DNA from: UBA1563 sp041667115
GTDB taxonomy: Bacteria > Bacteroidota > Ignavibacteria > Ignavibacteriales > Ignavibacteriaceae
DNA length: 42,463 nucleotides
NCBI GenBank assembly: GCA_041667115.1
Contig: JBAYFO010000029.1
Span: forward strand, 1-42,463
Reading direction: 5' to 3'
This document shows, one piece after another, positions 1-8,372 of this stretch. The notes under the pieces are model-generated. The model was not told the origin of the DNA and did no database searches. It saw nothing but the letters and a program-made list of their open reading frames with translations. The translations under genes and the position numbers were made by a program. Position 1 is the first letter of the stretch, and each line of letters opens with the position of its first letter.

Positions 1-15
1 AAGCCTTTATAAAAA

Positions 16-40
16 CGAATTTAAAAATTCGGAGGAATTT
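16..40 (+). promoter_or_regulatory. rplM leader with two alternative small hairpins around the SD
   Basis: Directly before the GTG start of rplM, CGAATTT (16-22) can pair with AAATTCG (25-31), and alternatively AAATTC (25-30) can pair with GAATTT (35-40), leaving GGAG of the Shine-Dalgarno in the loop. The two structures exclude each other. The stems are short and A+T-rich, so this may be chance; L13 operons are often autoregulated through their leaders, which is the only reason to note it. Confidence 0.3.
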
Positions 41-43
41 TAC

Positions 44-484
44 GTGAAACAAGAAAAATTGACCAGATTTATTAAACCGGAAGACGCTAATCAGAAATGG
101 TATGTTGTTGATGCTAAAGATCAAACGTTAGGAAGATTAGCTTCAGAAGTTGCCATGGTTATCCGTGGAAAAAGAAAAGCAACCTTTACTCCAAATATGG
201 ATACAGGTGATTTTGTTGTCGTAATTAATGCAGACAAAGTAAAAATCGCAGTAAAACGGCACGAAATGAAAAACTATTATCATTACAGCGGATACCCCGG
301 CGGTTTGAAAGAAAGAGCATATAAAGAAATGACAGTTAAAAAACCTGAATGGGTTATTGAAACTGCTGTAAGAGGAATGCTTCCGAAAACAAGATTAGGA
401 AGACAGATTTTCAAAAAATTAAAAGTGTACCGCGGTGAAGAACATCCGCATACAGCTCAAAAACCAGAAGTATTAAGTTTTTAA
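44..484 (+). CDS. rplM: 50S ribosomal protein L13
   Basis: Large-subunit ribosomal protein L13, an early assembly protein that binds 23S rRNA. The 146-residue product has the usual family length and its hallmarks: WYVVDAKDQTLGRLAS near the N terminus, the GDFVVVINADKV strand, the HYSGYPGGLK loop and a C-terminal GMLPKTRLGRQ segment. The start is GTG at 44, preceded by a strong GGAGG at 31-35. rpsI follows after 10 nt, the near-universal rplM-rpsI pairing, so the two are surely cotranscribed. The promoter lies outside the window. Confidence 0.97.
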   Translation: MKQEKLTRFIKPEDANQKWYVVDAKDQTLGRLASEVAMVIRGKRKATFTPNMDTGDFVVVINADKVKIAVKRHEMKNYYHYSGYPGGLKERAYKEMTVKKPEWVIETAVRGMLPKTRLGRQIFKKLKVYRGEEHPHTAQKPEVLSF

Positions 485-494
485 CGGAGAAGAA

Positions 495-881
495 ATGGCA
501 GATCAAATTTTTGTTGGAAGAAGAAAAACAGCTGTAGCTCGTGTTATTCTGAGAAGCGGAACCGGAATTATTACGGTTAACGGTAAAGCCTTTGAACAAG
601 CTTTTCCTGAAGCAGTAAGCCGTGAAGATATTCTTGGACCTTTTATCGTTACCGATACTCAAGGGAAATACGACGTTTCTACAAAAGTAGCTGGCGGCGG
701 AATAACCGGTCAAGCGCAAGCAATTCGTTTAGGCATTGCAAGATCGCTTGAATCGATCGATCCTGAATTTCGTCCAAAATTAAAAGAAGCCGGATTTATG
801 ACGAGAGATCCAAGAATGGTCGAACGGAAAAAATACGGACAACCAAAAGCTAGAAAAAGATTTCAATTTTCTAAAAGATAA
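495..881 (+). CDS. rpsI: 30S ribosomal protein S9
   Basis: Small-subunit protein S9, whose C-terminal tail reaches into the ribosomal P site. The 128 residues match the family: VGRRKTAVARV at the N terminus, the GGGITGQAQAIRLGIARSL segment in the middle and the basic tail KKYGQPKARKRFQFSKR ending in the conserved Lys-Arg. The ATG at 495 is preceded by CGGAG. It follows rplM by 10 nt and precedes rpsB by 114 nt. Confidence 0.97.
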   Translation: MADQIFVGRRKTAVARVILRSGTGIITVNGKAFEQAFPEAVSREDILGPFIVTDTQGKYDVSTKVAGGGITGQAQAIRLGIARSLESIDPEFRPKLKEAGFMTRDPRMVERKKYGQPKARKRFQFSKR

Positions 882-924
882 TTTTTTTAAGTACTTAATT
901 AATCATCCATACTTTCAGATTTAC

Positions 925-987
925 CTCCTGTGTCCCGAATAATCGGGGTGAAAGGTAAAGTAGAAGAAAGTAGAAGTAAAACAGGAG
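925..987 (+). promoter_or_regulatory. rpsB leader: putative SD-sequestering structure
   Basis: The leader of rpsB contains CTCCTGT at 925-931, the exact reverse complement of ACAGGAG at 981-987, which includes the rpsB Shine-Dalgarno. Between them CCCGA (934-938) and TCGGG (943-947) form a 5-bp hairpin with an ATAA loop. Together these could fold into a structure that hides the ribosome-binding site. rpsB of several bacteria is autoregulated by S2 through its leader; whether this is such an element is inference. Confidence 0.45.
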
Positions 988-995
988 CATATTCT

Positions 996-1763
996 ATGAA
1001 CAAAGTAGATCTCACTACTCTTATTGAAGCAGGTGCGCATTTCGGGCACTTGACACGTCGTTGGAATCCCAAAATGAAACCATATATTTTTATGGAAAAG
1101 AACGGGATTCACATCATCGATTTAAAAAAATCTCAACTTCTTTTACAATCAGCGGCTGAAAAAATATTCAACCTTACTTCCGAAGGGAAGAAAGTGCTGT
1201 TTGTAGGAACAAAAAAACAAGCTAAAAACATTATTGAAACCGAAGCACGCCGTAGTGACCAATATTGGGTTACCGAACGCTGGTTAGGTGGAATGCTCAC
1301 AAATTTTTCTACCATTAGAAAAAGTATTAAGAGACTTCACTCAATTGAAAAGCAAGAAACTGATGGTACATTTGAAAAGATTACCAAGAAGGAAAGATTG
1401 TTCCTTTCAAGAGAAAAAGACAAATTGAAAAAAGTTTTGGAAGGCATAGAGAATATGAACAAACTTCCAAACGCTCTTTTTGTTGTCGATGTTAAGAAAG
1501 AATCAATTGCGGTACAGGAAGCTAAAAGACTTAATATTCCCGTTTATGCTGTTGTAGATACGAATTGCGATCCCGACCCGATAGATTTTATTATCCCGGC
1601 AAATGATGACGCGGTTAAAACAATTGAGTTGATAACAAAATTATTAGCTGATGCGTGTATCGAAGGTGAAGCGAAAAGTCAGGAAGTTAAAGCTGAAGAA
1701 AGCGCAGCTCCTGAAAGAGAAACAAAAGAAAAAGAATTAGAAAATAAAGAAGAATCTAAATAA
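996..1763 (+). CDS. rpsB: 30S ribosomal protein S2
   Basis: Small-subunit protein S2. The start is taken as ATG at 996 because AGGAG lies 9-13 nt upstream and the protein then begins MNKVDLTTLIEAGAHFGHLTRRWNPK, as the family does; an in-frame GTG at 930 would add 22 unmatched residues. Further hallmarks are the YIFMEKNGIHIIDL segment, LFVGTKKQA, the WLGGMLTNF motif and VVDTNCDPDPIDFIIPANDDA. The last 30 or so residues are a Lys/Glu-rich tail, variable in the family. tsf follows after 25 nt, the standard rpsB-tsf pair. Confidence 0.96.
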   Translation: MNKVDLTTLIEAGAHFGHLTRRWNPKMKPYIFMEKNGIHIIDLKKSQLLLQSAAEKIFNLTSEGKKVLFVGTKKQAKNIIETEARRSDQYWVTERWLGGMLTNFSTIRKSIKRLHSIEKQETDGTFEKITKKERLFLSREKDKLKKVLEGIENMNKLPNALFVVDVKKESIAVQEAKRLNIPVYAVVDTNCDPDPIDFIIPANDDAVKTIELITKLLADACIEGEAKSQEVKAEESAAPERETKEKELENKEESK

Positions 1764-1788
1764 ATATTTCTGAAAAAGGATCATTAAA

Positions 1789-2649
1789 ATGGCAATTACT
1801 GCTAAAGATGTAAATGAACTACGCCTTAAAACCGGCGCAGGTATGATGGATTGCAAAAAAGCTTTAACCGAAGCTGAAGGCAACATAGAAAAAGCAATCG
1901 ATATTTTAAGAAAAAAGGGAGCTGCTGTTGCAGCTAAACGTGCTGATAAAGCTGCAAATGAAGGTGTTGTGCTTACTGCAATTTCTAAAGACAATAAGAC
2001 CGGTTTTATCGTTGAGGTGAATTGTGAAACAGATTTTGTTGCTAAATCAGAAGACTTTATTGCGTTTACAAATTTTGTGTTAGAAAAAGTCCAACTTCAC
2101 AAACCTGTTTCAGTTGATGAATTATTTTCTAAGGAAGCTTCTCTTCAAACTAAATTAGATGAAATTGTTGGAAAGATCGGGGAGAAAGTAGTTATTTCCC
2201 GCATCGGAATTACTTCAGATGAAAACGGTTATGTTGCAGAGTATGTTCACCCCGGTGCAAAATTGGGTGTTGTTATTACTTTTGAAAAAATTGCCAGTGA
2301 TAAATTTGAACTTATTTCCGGCATCGCAAAAGATATTGCCATGCAGGTTGCGGCAATGAAACCACTTTCAGTTTACCGTGAAGAAGTTGACCAGGAACTT
2401 GTGAACAAAGAAATTGAAATCTACAAAGAGCTTGGACGAAAAGAAGGCAAGCCGGAACAAATTCTTGAAAAAATTGCAACCGGTAGAATTAATAAATTCT
2501 ATCAAGAGAATTGTCTCAACGAACAAGCGTTCATTAAAGACAACACAAAAACTGTTGGTGATTTATTGAAAGAAATAAATGCAACAGCCGGCACAGAGGT
2601 GAAAATAAAATCATTTCTGCGCTTTCATCTAAGTGATGAAAAAAAATAA
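1789..2649 (+). CDS. tsf: Elongation factor Ts
   Basis: EF-Ts is the guanine-nucleotide exchange factor that recycles EF-Tu. The 286-residue product opens with the N-terminal UBA-like domain (VNELRLKTGAGMMDCKKALTEAEGN) and carries the conserved VEVNCETDFVAKSEDF motif around residues 75-95, followed by the two core subdomains. Length is typical. AAGGA stands before the ATG. The gene is followed by a hairpin terminator before pyrH, so rpsB-tsf may be the end of one transcript. Confidence 0.97.
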   Translation: MAITAKDVNELRLKTGAGMMDCKKALTEAEGNIEKAIDILRKKGAAVAAKRADKAANEGVVLTAISKDNKTGFIVEVNCETDFVAKSEDFIAFTNFVLEKVQLHKPVSVDELFSKEASLQTKLDEIVGKIGEKVVISRIGITSDENGYVAEYVHPGAKLGVVITFEKIASDKFELISGIAKDIAMQVAAMKPLSVYREEVDQELVNKEIEIYKELGRKEGKPEQILEKIATGRINKFYQENCLNEQAFIKDNTKTVGDLLKEINATAGTEVKIKSFLRFHLSDEKK

Positions 2650-2658
2650 TTCTTTATT

Positions 2659-2690
2659 AAAGGTCTTCATTAAGTAAGACCTTTTTTTTT
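2659..2690 (+). terminator. Rho-independent terminator between tsf and pyrH
   Basis: AAAGGTCTT (2659-2667), an 8-nt loop and AAGACCTTT (2676-2684) form a 9-bp stem followed by a T run to 2690. It lies in the short tsf-pyrH gap, with the pyrH start only 17 nt past the T run, so it probably attenuates rather than isolates pyrH unless pyrH has a promoter inside tsf. Confidence 0.75.
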
Positions 2691-2706
2691 GCTTAAAGGA
2701 AATACT

Positions 2707-3423
2707 ATGCAAACACTCAAGTACAAAAGAATTTTACTAAAGTTAAGCGGTGAATCGTTGATGGGGAAAAAAGGATTTGGGATTGATCCCGAAGTTCTCA
2801 ATTTTTTCGCAGACGAGATTATCTCGATACATAAACTAGGAGTTCAGATCGGTGTTGTGATTGGCGGAGGAAATATTTTTAGAGGATTGAACGCCAGCGA
2901 TCAGGGAATTGGAAGAGTTACCGGAGATCAAATGGGTATGCTTGCAACCTTGATCAATTCATTAGCACTGCAAAATTCAATCGAACTAAAAGGAACGTAC
3001 TCCAGATTAATGAGTTCAATCAAAATGGATGAAATAGCCGAACCTTACATCCGCAGAAGAGCCATTCGTCATTTGGAAAAAGGACGTGTAGTTATTTTTG
3101 GTGCCGGAACAGGACATCCTTATTTTAGCACCGATACTGCTGCATCACTCAGAGCCGTTGAAATGGAAGCCGATGTGATTATCAAAGGAACGCGTGTTGA
3201 CGGCATTTTTGATGCGGATCCGGAAAAAGTGTCAGGGGCATTAAAGTTTGATTCTATTTCTTATATCGATATCTTAAAGAAAAATCTCCGGGTAATGGAT
3301 ATGACGGCAATCAGTTTGTGCCAGGAAAATAAACTTCCGCTTGTTGTTTTCAATATGGATAAGCCAGGAAATCTGACCGCATTAATTAAGGGAGAAAATG
3401 TTGGAACAGTAGTGCAAGAATAA
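2707..3423 (+). CDS. pyrH: Uridylate kinase (UMP kinase)
   Basis: Phosphorylates UMP to UDP with ATP, in pyrimidine nucleotide synthesis; bacterial UMP kinases are hexameric members of the amino-acid-kinase fold. ATG at 2707 is preferred to an in-frame TTG at 2689 because AAAGGA precedes it. Motifs: KRILLKLSGESLMG with the ATP-binding Lys, VVIGGGNIFRG, GDQMGMLATLINSLAL, the FGAGTGHPYFSTDTAA loop and KGTRVDGIFDADP. 238 residues is normal. The tsf-pyrH-frr order is conserved widely in bacteria. Confidence 0.96.
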   Translation: MQTLKYKRILLKLSGESLMGKKGFGIDPEVLNFFADEIISIHKLGVQIGVVIGGGNIFRGLNASDQGIGRVTGDQMGMLATLINSLALQNSIELKGTYSRLMSSIKMDEIAEPYIRRRAIRHLEKGRVVIFGAGTGHPYFSTDTAASLRAVEMEADVIIKGTRVDGIFDADPEKVSGALKFDSISYIDILKKNLRVMDMTAISLCQENKLPLVVFNMDKPGNLTALIKGENVGTVVQE

Positions 3424-3473
3424 AAAGATTTTCTTATTTTTTTACCACTACTTTGAAATATTTTGAGGTTATT

Positions 3474-4028
3474 ATGGAACAGATACTAAAAGAAACTAGA
3501 TCAAAAATGGATAAATCAATTGAAGCTTTGCGTAATGAATTATCCAGGATCAGAACCGGGAAAGCAACAACAGCACTGTTGGATAATGTTAAAGTTGATT
3601 ATTATGGAACATTGACTCCAATCCGGCAAGTGGCGAATGTTACCGTTTTAGACAGCCACGCACTTTCAGTTACTCCCTGGGACAAGTCTCAGATCCAGGC
3701 GATTGACAAAGCCATTCTTAATGCTGATTTAGGTCTTAACCCTGTAAGCGATGGAACGAATTTGAAAATACCGATTCCCCTTTTAACTGAAGAAAGAAGG
3801 AAAGATTTAGTAAAGTTAGTTAAAAAATTTGGTGAAGATTGTAAAATTGCCATACGCAATGTCAGGCGAGAAGGGAACGATCATTTAAAGCGCGCCGAAA
3901 AAGATAAAAAGATAACCGAAGATCAATTAAAAGAAGCCGAAGACAGAACACAGAAATTTACCAACGAGCACGTAACGATGATCGATGAAATTTTGAAGCA
4001 CAAAGAAAAAGAAATAATGGAAGTTTAA
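3474..4028 (+). CDS. frr: Ribosome recycling factor
   Basis: RRF splits post-termination ribosomes together with EF-G. The start is ATG at 3474, with GAGG 7 nt upstream; an upstream in-frame start at 3453 would add seven residues. The 184-residue product shows LRNELSRIRTGKATTALLDNVKVDYYGTLTPI, the domain II segment ending in NLKIPIPLLTEERRKDLVK, and the long C-terminal helix KKFGEDCKIAIRNVRREGND. It is followed by a strong terminator, closing the block. Confidence 0.96.
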   Translation: MEQILKETRSKMDKSIEALRNELSRIRTGKATTALLDNVKVDYYGTLTPIRQVANVTVLDSHALSVTPWDKSQIQAIDKAILNADLGLNPVSDGTNLKIPIPLLTEERRKDLVKLVKKFGEDCKIAIRNVRREGNDHLKRAEKDKKITEDQLKEAEDRTQKFTNEHVTMIDEILKHKEKEIMEV

Positions 4029-4050
4029 GGGTTGTATAGAACCTTAAGGT

Positions 4051-4079
4051 AATTCCCGCTTCGCGCGGGAATTTTTTTA
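4051..4079 (+). terminator. Rho-independent terminator after frr
   Basis: AATTCCCGC (4051-4059) and GCGGGAATT (4065-4073) form a perfect 9-bp stem with a 5-nt loop, followed by Ts to 4079. It ends the ribosomal/translation block. Confidence 0.9.
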
Positions 4080-4175
4080 TACGCTCCACATTTTATAAAT
4101 TTTTCTTTCAACTACAATCTTTCTTCAAATTTTTCTAAATTCCCTTTGAAGATTTCGTAAAAAGAGAAAAAGTTA

Positions 4176-4799
4176 ATGGTTAAAAACGTTCTATTGTTCA
4201 CAGGAGGATTAATCCTCTTTTTAACCGGATGTATATCATACGGCATTCTTCTTAATTTAAGGGAAAATTCTCTTCAACAAGAAATGGCGTTAAAAGGGAT
4301 AACAAAAATTGAAAACCCCAGAATTGTTATTAACCGGAATACGTTTGAACTTTCTCTTTATTCAGATACAATATTAGTAAAAAAATATCGGGCAGTGTTT
4401 GGCAGAAATTCACAACAGAAAAGTAGTGCGGGCGACAACGCCACCCCTATTGGGACATATAAAATCTGCGAGATAGTACCGACGCATAAATATTGGAAGC
4501 TTCTCAAGTTAACGTATCCAAATCTTGAAGATGTTGAAGCCGGTTTGGCAAATGGAAGTATTAATCAAAATGAGTATGAAAAACTAAGGTTTGATAATAA
4601 TTATGGAGATTGTATTAACGCCTCAACAAAACTCGGTGGAAATGTTGGAATACACGGAATTGGAGCATTGAATTTTATCTTTAAGAATTTACCCTTTGTC
4701 TTTAATTGGACGGACGGCTCCATTGCCGTTAGTAACGAAAACATTGACGAACTCTACAACGTTGTAATGAAAGGAACAGAAGTTGTTATCATTAAATAA
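4176..4799 (+). CDS. YkuD-type L,D-transpeptidase-like protein with Cys-to-Ser active site
   Basis: L,D-transpeptidases crosslink peptidoglycan or attach proteins to it with a catalytic Cys. This 207-residue protein has an N-terminal hydrophobic segment (about residues 4-28, with LTGC at 16-19 that could be a lipobox), then a YkuD domain: IVINRNTFELSLY, TPIGTYKI, the IHGIG motif with His160 and a C-terminal WTDGSIAVSNENIDELY. In the family this last motif reads GCI; here the codon at 4719-4721 is TCC, giving Ser182 in place of Cys. All other motif residues are kept. Either the enzyme is inactive, uses Ser, or this is a point mutation or base-call error. The downstream lipoprotein starts inside its 3' end, so the two are translationally coupled. 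Confidence 0.82.
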   Translation: MVKNVLLFTGGLILFLTGCISYGILLNLRENSLQQEMALKGITKIENPRIVINRNTFELSLYSDTILVKKYRAVFGRNSQQKSSAGDNATPIGTYKICEIVPTHKYWKLLKLTYPNLEDVEAGLANGSINQNEYEKLRFDNNYGDCINASTKLGGNVGIHGIGALNFIFKNLPFVFNWTDGSIAVSNENIDELYNVVMKGTEVVIIK

Positions 4800-5409
4800 A
4801 AAATTATTCGCCGGAATCTTTTTCCTTTTCTTGTCTATCCTAATTGGTTGTGACAAAGATGCAAAAAACCCTTCTACTCCAATGGAAGATTATTTTAGCG
4901 ACAATCAAAAACTTCTTGCTCATCTCAAGAAAAACTTTGATCCTCAAACGGAAGTTGCTTTGTACAGTCAATTCGATATCGATTCGAGCAAAGAAATTCT
5001 AGCCATAAAAGAAACGAAGCCGTCGAAGACAGATAAATGGGGATTAAAAATTCAACTTTTATCAAAAGATTCTTTAAAAAAGAAAGATGAAGTGTTTCTC
5101 CCTGAGATGTCTGCAACTGAAAGTATTTGCAAAACACAGCGGTTGGACTCTTTTTCTTACGATTTATTTTATTATAATTCCGGAAGTTTTTATATCGGAT
5201 CAAGTGGAGGCGAAATATATGCCTACCTTGTTGATTTTCCCGGGAAACAAATTTATTATGCACATTTAGTTATCAGCCCCAATAAACCTGCGGCTCTTTT
5301 CTTTTCAAAAAATTGTACGGAGCAAAAGATTACGGATTTTTTCATGAATTTGTTCAAACCAGATTACCCCGAACTTGTAGTTGTTCAAAAAGATGTTTCA
5401 TCGGAATAA
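4783..5409 (+). CDS. Predicted lipoprotein of unknown function
   Basis: No family recognised. The 208-residue product starts with Lys and a hydrophobic stretch (FAGIFFLFLSILIGC) ending in a lipobox with Cys23, so it is probably a lipidated periplasmic or outer-membrane protein. TTG at 4783 is the only start that keeps the signal; AAAGGA lies upstream, inside the preceding gene, which it overlaps by 17 nt. The mature part is of mixed alpha/beta character, with DYFSDNQKLLAHLKKNF and a later VDFPGKQIYYAHLVIS. It sits 6 nt before an Omp85-family barrel and may be a partner of it; this is context only. Confidence 0.75.
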   Translation: MLSLNKKLFAGIFFLFLSILIGCDKDAKNPSTPMEDYFSDNQKLLAHLKKNFDPQTEVALYSQFDIDSSKEILAIKETKPSKTDKWGLKIQLLSKDSLKKKDEVFLPEMSATESICKTQRLDSFSYDLFYYNSGSFYIGSSGGEIYAYLVDFPGKQIYYAHLVISPNKPAALFFSKNCTEQKITDFFMNLFKPDYPELVVVQKDVSSE

Positions 5410-5415
5410 GTCCAT

Positions 5416-7446
5416 TTGCCAACATTTACAAAAATATTTTTCTTAGCGGTAATTTTTATTTCACTTAACTTTACGGCTGCTCAAGAAGTGAAGAAGATAG
5501 AACTTACTTCGATTGATTTTATCGGCAATTCCGCCTATTCTTCGTCGACGCTTCGGGATGTAATTTCATCAAAGGAAAGCCCTGGTTGGTTCTGGAAATT
5601 CCTCAATTCAATTAGCAGCAGCATAGGAAAGGAACCGGTTTATTTTGACAGCCTCTCGCTTCATGAAGACATTTCAGCGCTAAAAGACTTTTATAATGTA
5701 AATGGTTTTTTCAAAGCAAACTTTTCTTACACGTTCAAGATCGATACGGTTCAAAAACAAAGTGCCGTAACTTTTGATATCACAGAAAAGCAACCTTCAA
5801 CATTTTCCGAAGTCAAAATGTTCGGATTAGAAGCTTTGCCAAAGGAAATAACGGTCGCTCTCTATAAAGATTATCCAATTTCAAAGAAGGATCGATTTTC
5901 TCAAATTCTTTTAAAAAATACGATTGATGCATTTCTTAACAATTTGAATAATTCAGGATATATGCTTGCCGCTTTCGATAGCGCGGTAATTCATAAAGAC
6001 ACAGTAAAAAACGAAGCAGATGTCGATGTTTATTTCAAACTTAGTCAGCGTTACAAAATTAGTGAAGTACAAATTGAAAAAAAGGGGGAGGGGAGCGACT
6101 ATGTTGAGCCAGACTTATTAAAAGATCTTGTTGGAATCAAACCGGATGAATTTTATAATTCGGAAAAAATCCGGCAAAGCCAAGTACGTTTATATCGAAC
6201 AGGACTTTTCAATTATGTGCAAGTTATTCCTGTTATCGAAGATACTTTGGGGCATTATGTCCCGCTAAAGGTTATCGGCAGCATCGGTAAAATGAACGAG
6301 CTTTCTCCCGAATTGATTATGAACGATCAACAACACACTTTTAATCTTGGTTTGGGGGGAACTTTTACACGTAAAAATTTTTTAGGTCGTGCAAGAAAAT
6401 TGACTTTAACAGGCTCTTTCGGTGTTCAAGATATAGGCAAAATTAATTTCGGGAAAGTGGTAAAGGCTTTTTCTTTAAGAGATGCGCAACTAGACGGTTT
6501 TTTCGATTCGAAATTGAAAATTGAACAACCTTATGTTTTTAACAAACCAATTTTTGGAAGTCTTGAGGGATATTTCACTTTACGAAAAGACGCGGTTTCA
6601 AACAAAAGAAATTATGGGGGGAAAATCAGTTTTGAATTTGAATTGCCGACCTATACTTTTATCAATTTTCTATCATCATATTACAATGTTGAAATAGCTG
6701 ATGAAATCTTTTTTGTGTCTAATCAGGAACTTACACGAAGCCAAACATTGTCAATCCTTGGTCTGGATCTTAGATCAACTAAAACATCAAATCCTCTTTT
6801 TCCGACTAATGGATATAATCTATCAATAAATTTAGAAGAAGCAAATTCAATTCCTTACGTTATTTCCAAGTTGACGGATAAATCATTTACCACACCACTT
6901 TATTACAAGACCCAAATTACCGTTGCCAAATATTTAGCGGCTAATAGAAGGGAAAGTGCGGTTCTCGGGTTCAAATTCAAAATCGGTTATTTGCGGGCAT
7001 ATCGTGGGAGAGATATAGATATTCCTACCACAAAGAAATTTTTTTCGGGGGGCAGCAACTCCGTTAGAGGGTGGCGCGCTCGTGAGCTTTCTCCACAAAT
7101 ATATGAACCCATTTTTAATCCCGCAACCGATTCAGTTGAATCGGTATTGCTCGAAGGAGGAAGTTTTTTATTAGAAGGTTCAACTGAATACCGGTATAAA
7201 CTTTCCGAATCCTTTGGCGTAGCGGCGTTTATAGATTTTGGTAATACTTGGAGTGACGTGAAAAAGTCAAGAATATCTGAAATAGCAATCGCCTCCGGTT
7301 TTGGATTTAGATATTATACAATGATTGCCCCTTTCCGGATAGATTTTGGTTTCAAATCGTACGATCCTTATTCGAATGTGCGCATTTTTAAGCGCAAATT
7401 CTTCGATTTGATGGAATTTCATTTTGGTATCGGTGAAGCGTTTTAA
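5416..7446 (+). CDS. Omp85-family outer-membrane protein (BamA/TamA-like)
   Basis: Outer-membrane barrel that inserts or exports proteins or lipids. The 676-residue product begins at TTG (5416), with a signal peptide (FFLAVIFISLNFTAAQ). About three POTRA-type repeats follow: IDFIGNSAYSSSTLRDVIS near residue 33, SEVKMFGLEALPKEI near 135, and YKISEVQIEKK...LYRTGLFNYVQVIPV near 212-275. The C-terminal half is a 16-strand-type barrel with the diagnostic GGSNSVRGWRAREL (near 544-558, the VRGF-like loop motif) and a terminal strand ending in Phe. Three POTRAs point to TamA or a lineage-specific paralogue rather than five-POTRA BamA. It lies 6 nt after the lipoprotein gene and before yicC. Confidence 0.88.
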   Translation: MPTFTKIFFLAVIFISLNFTAAQEVKKIELTSIDFIGNSAYSSSTLRDVISSKESPGWFWKFLNSISSSIGKEPVYFDSLSLHEDISALKDFYNVNGFFKANFSYTFKIDTVQKQSAVTFDITEKQPSTFSEVKMFGLEALPKEITVALYKDYPISKKDRFSQILLKNTIDAFLNNLNNSGYMLAAFDSAVIHKDTVKNEADVDVYFKLSQRYKISEVQIEKKGEGSDYVEPDLLKDLVGIKPDEFYNSEKIRQSQVRLYRTGLFNYVQVIPVIEDTLGHYVPLKVIGSIGKMNELSPELIMNDQQHTFNLGLGGTFTRKNFLGRARKLTLTGSFGVQDIGKINFGKVVKAFSLRDAQLDGFFDSKLKIEQPYVFNKPIFGSLEGYFTLRKDAVSNKRNYGGKISFEFELPTYTFINFLSSYYNVEIADEIFFVSNQELTRSQTLSILGLDLRSTKTSNPLFPTNGYNLSINLEEANSIPYVISKLTDKSFTTPLYYKTQITVAKYLAANRRESAVLGFKFKIGYLRAYRGRDIDIPTTKKFFSGGSNSVRGWRARELSPQIYEPIFNPATDSVESVLLEGGSFLLEGSTEYRYKLSESFGVAAFIDFGNTWSDVKKSRISEIAIASGFGFRYYTMIAPFRIDFGFKSYDPYSNVRIFKRKFFDLMEFHFGIGEAF

Positions 7447-7502
7447 TGTCTTGGTTACCTCTCCGTTTTTCCTTATTTTTGTGCCCATTATAGGTAGGAT
7501 TT

Positions 7503-8372
7503 ATGATTTTAAGTATGACCGGTTACGGCAAAGCTGTAGCCGCTTTCGATGGTTTTTCTTTTGAAGTAGAATTAAAAAGTGTTAATAATAGATTTCTTGA
7601 GGTTTCTGCGAAACTTCCCGGGAGTCTGTTTGCCAAAGAATTTGAGATAAAAGAACTTATTCGCTCTAAAATTAAGCGAGGAAAAGTTAGTCTTTCAATT
7701 TCGGTAAAATTGGGCGCCGGGCAAGATGCCATTTTAAATGAAGCCAAATTGCTTGAAACAGCCCAGATGTTGAACCAAATAAAGAAGACTCTCGATATAA
7801 AAGAGGAAATTCAGCTTCAACATTTTTTAAATTTCAAGGAACTTTTCTCCCCCGATTTTCTTGAGTTCTCAGATGATCATTTTGCGGTTTTGAAAAATTG
7901 TATTTCCGATGCTGCCGATAATTTGATAGAGATGAGAAAAGTTGAAGGAGAAACGCTTCTGAAAGATTTATTGGAGAGAGCGGATGTTATTTCTTTTACG
8001 CTGACGGAAATTGAAAAAATCCACCGTGATTCTGTAAATGAGTATTTTCAGAAATTGCAGGACAGAGTCCAGCAGATTATTAAAGATATTCAAAATTATT
8101 CCGACCGCTTGGAATTTGAACTTGCGCTGCTTGCAGAAAAATCAGACATCACTGAAGAATGCGTTCGGTTGAGGAGCCATCTAAAATATTTTTCTGAAAT
8201 ACTTGCAACCGGTGATGAACCGGGAAGAAAGTTGAATTTTATTTGCCAGGAAATGCACCGCGAGGCTAACACCATCGCTTCAAAGTCGTTATCGGCTGAA
8301 ATAACGCATCACTCTGTTTCTATTAGAGAAGAAGTTGAAAAAATTCGCGAACAAATCCAGAATATTGAATAG
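7503..8372 (+). CDS. yicC: YicC/YloC family endoribonuclease
   Basis: YicC proteins are recently recognised RNases linked to small-RNA turnover in E. coli. The 289-residue product has the family opening MILSMTGYGKA, the motif VELKSVNNRFLEVSAKLPG, and the C-terminal block DITEECVRLRSHLKYF...GRKLNFICQEMHREANTIASKS with EE..R..SH and QE..RE.NT residues typical of the catalytic DUF1732 part. AGGA precedes the ATG. Its stop overlaps the GTG of gmk by one base; yicC-gmk-rpoZ is a common order. Confidence 0.95.
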   Translation: MILSMTGYGKAVAAFDGFSFEVELKSVNNRFLEVSAKLPGSLFAKEFEIKELIRSKIKRGKVSLSISVKLGAGQDAILNEAKLLETAQMLNQIKKTLDIKEEIQLQHFLNFKELFSPDFLEFSDDHFAVLKNCISDAADNLIEMRKVEGETLLKDLLERADVISFTLTEIEKIHRDSVNEYFQKLQDRVQQIIKDIQNYSDRLEFELALLAEKSDITEECVRLRSHLKYFSEILATGDEPGRKLNFICQEMHREANTIASKSLSAEITHHSVSIREEVEKIREQIQNIE

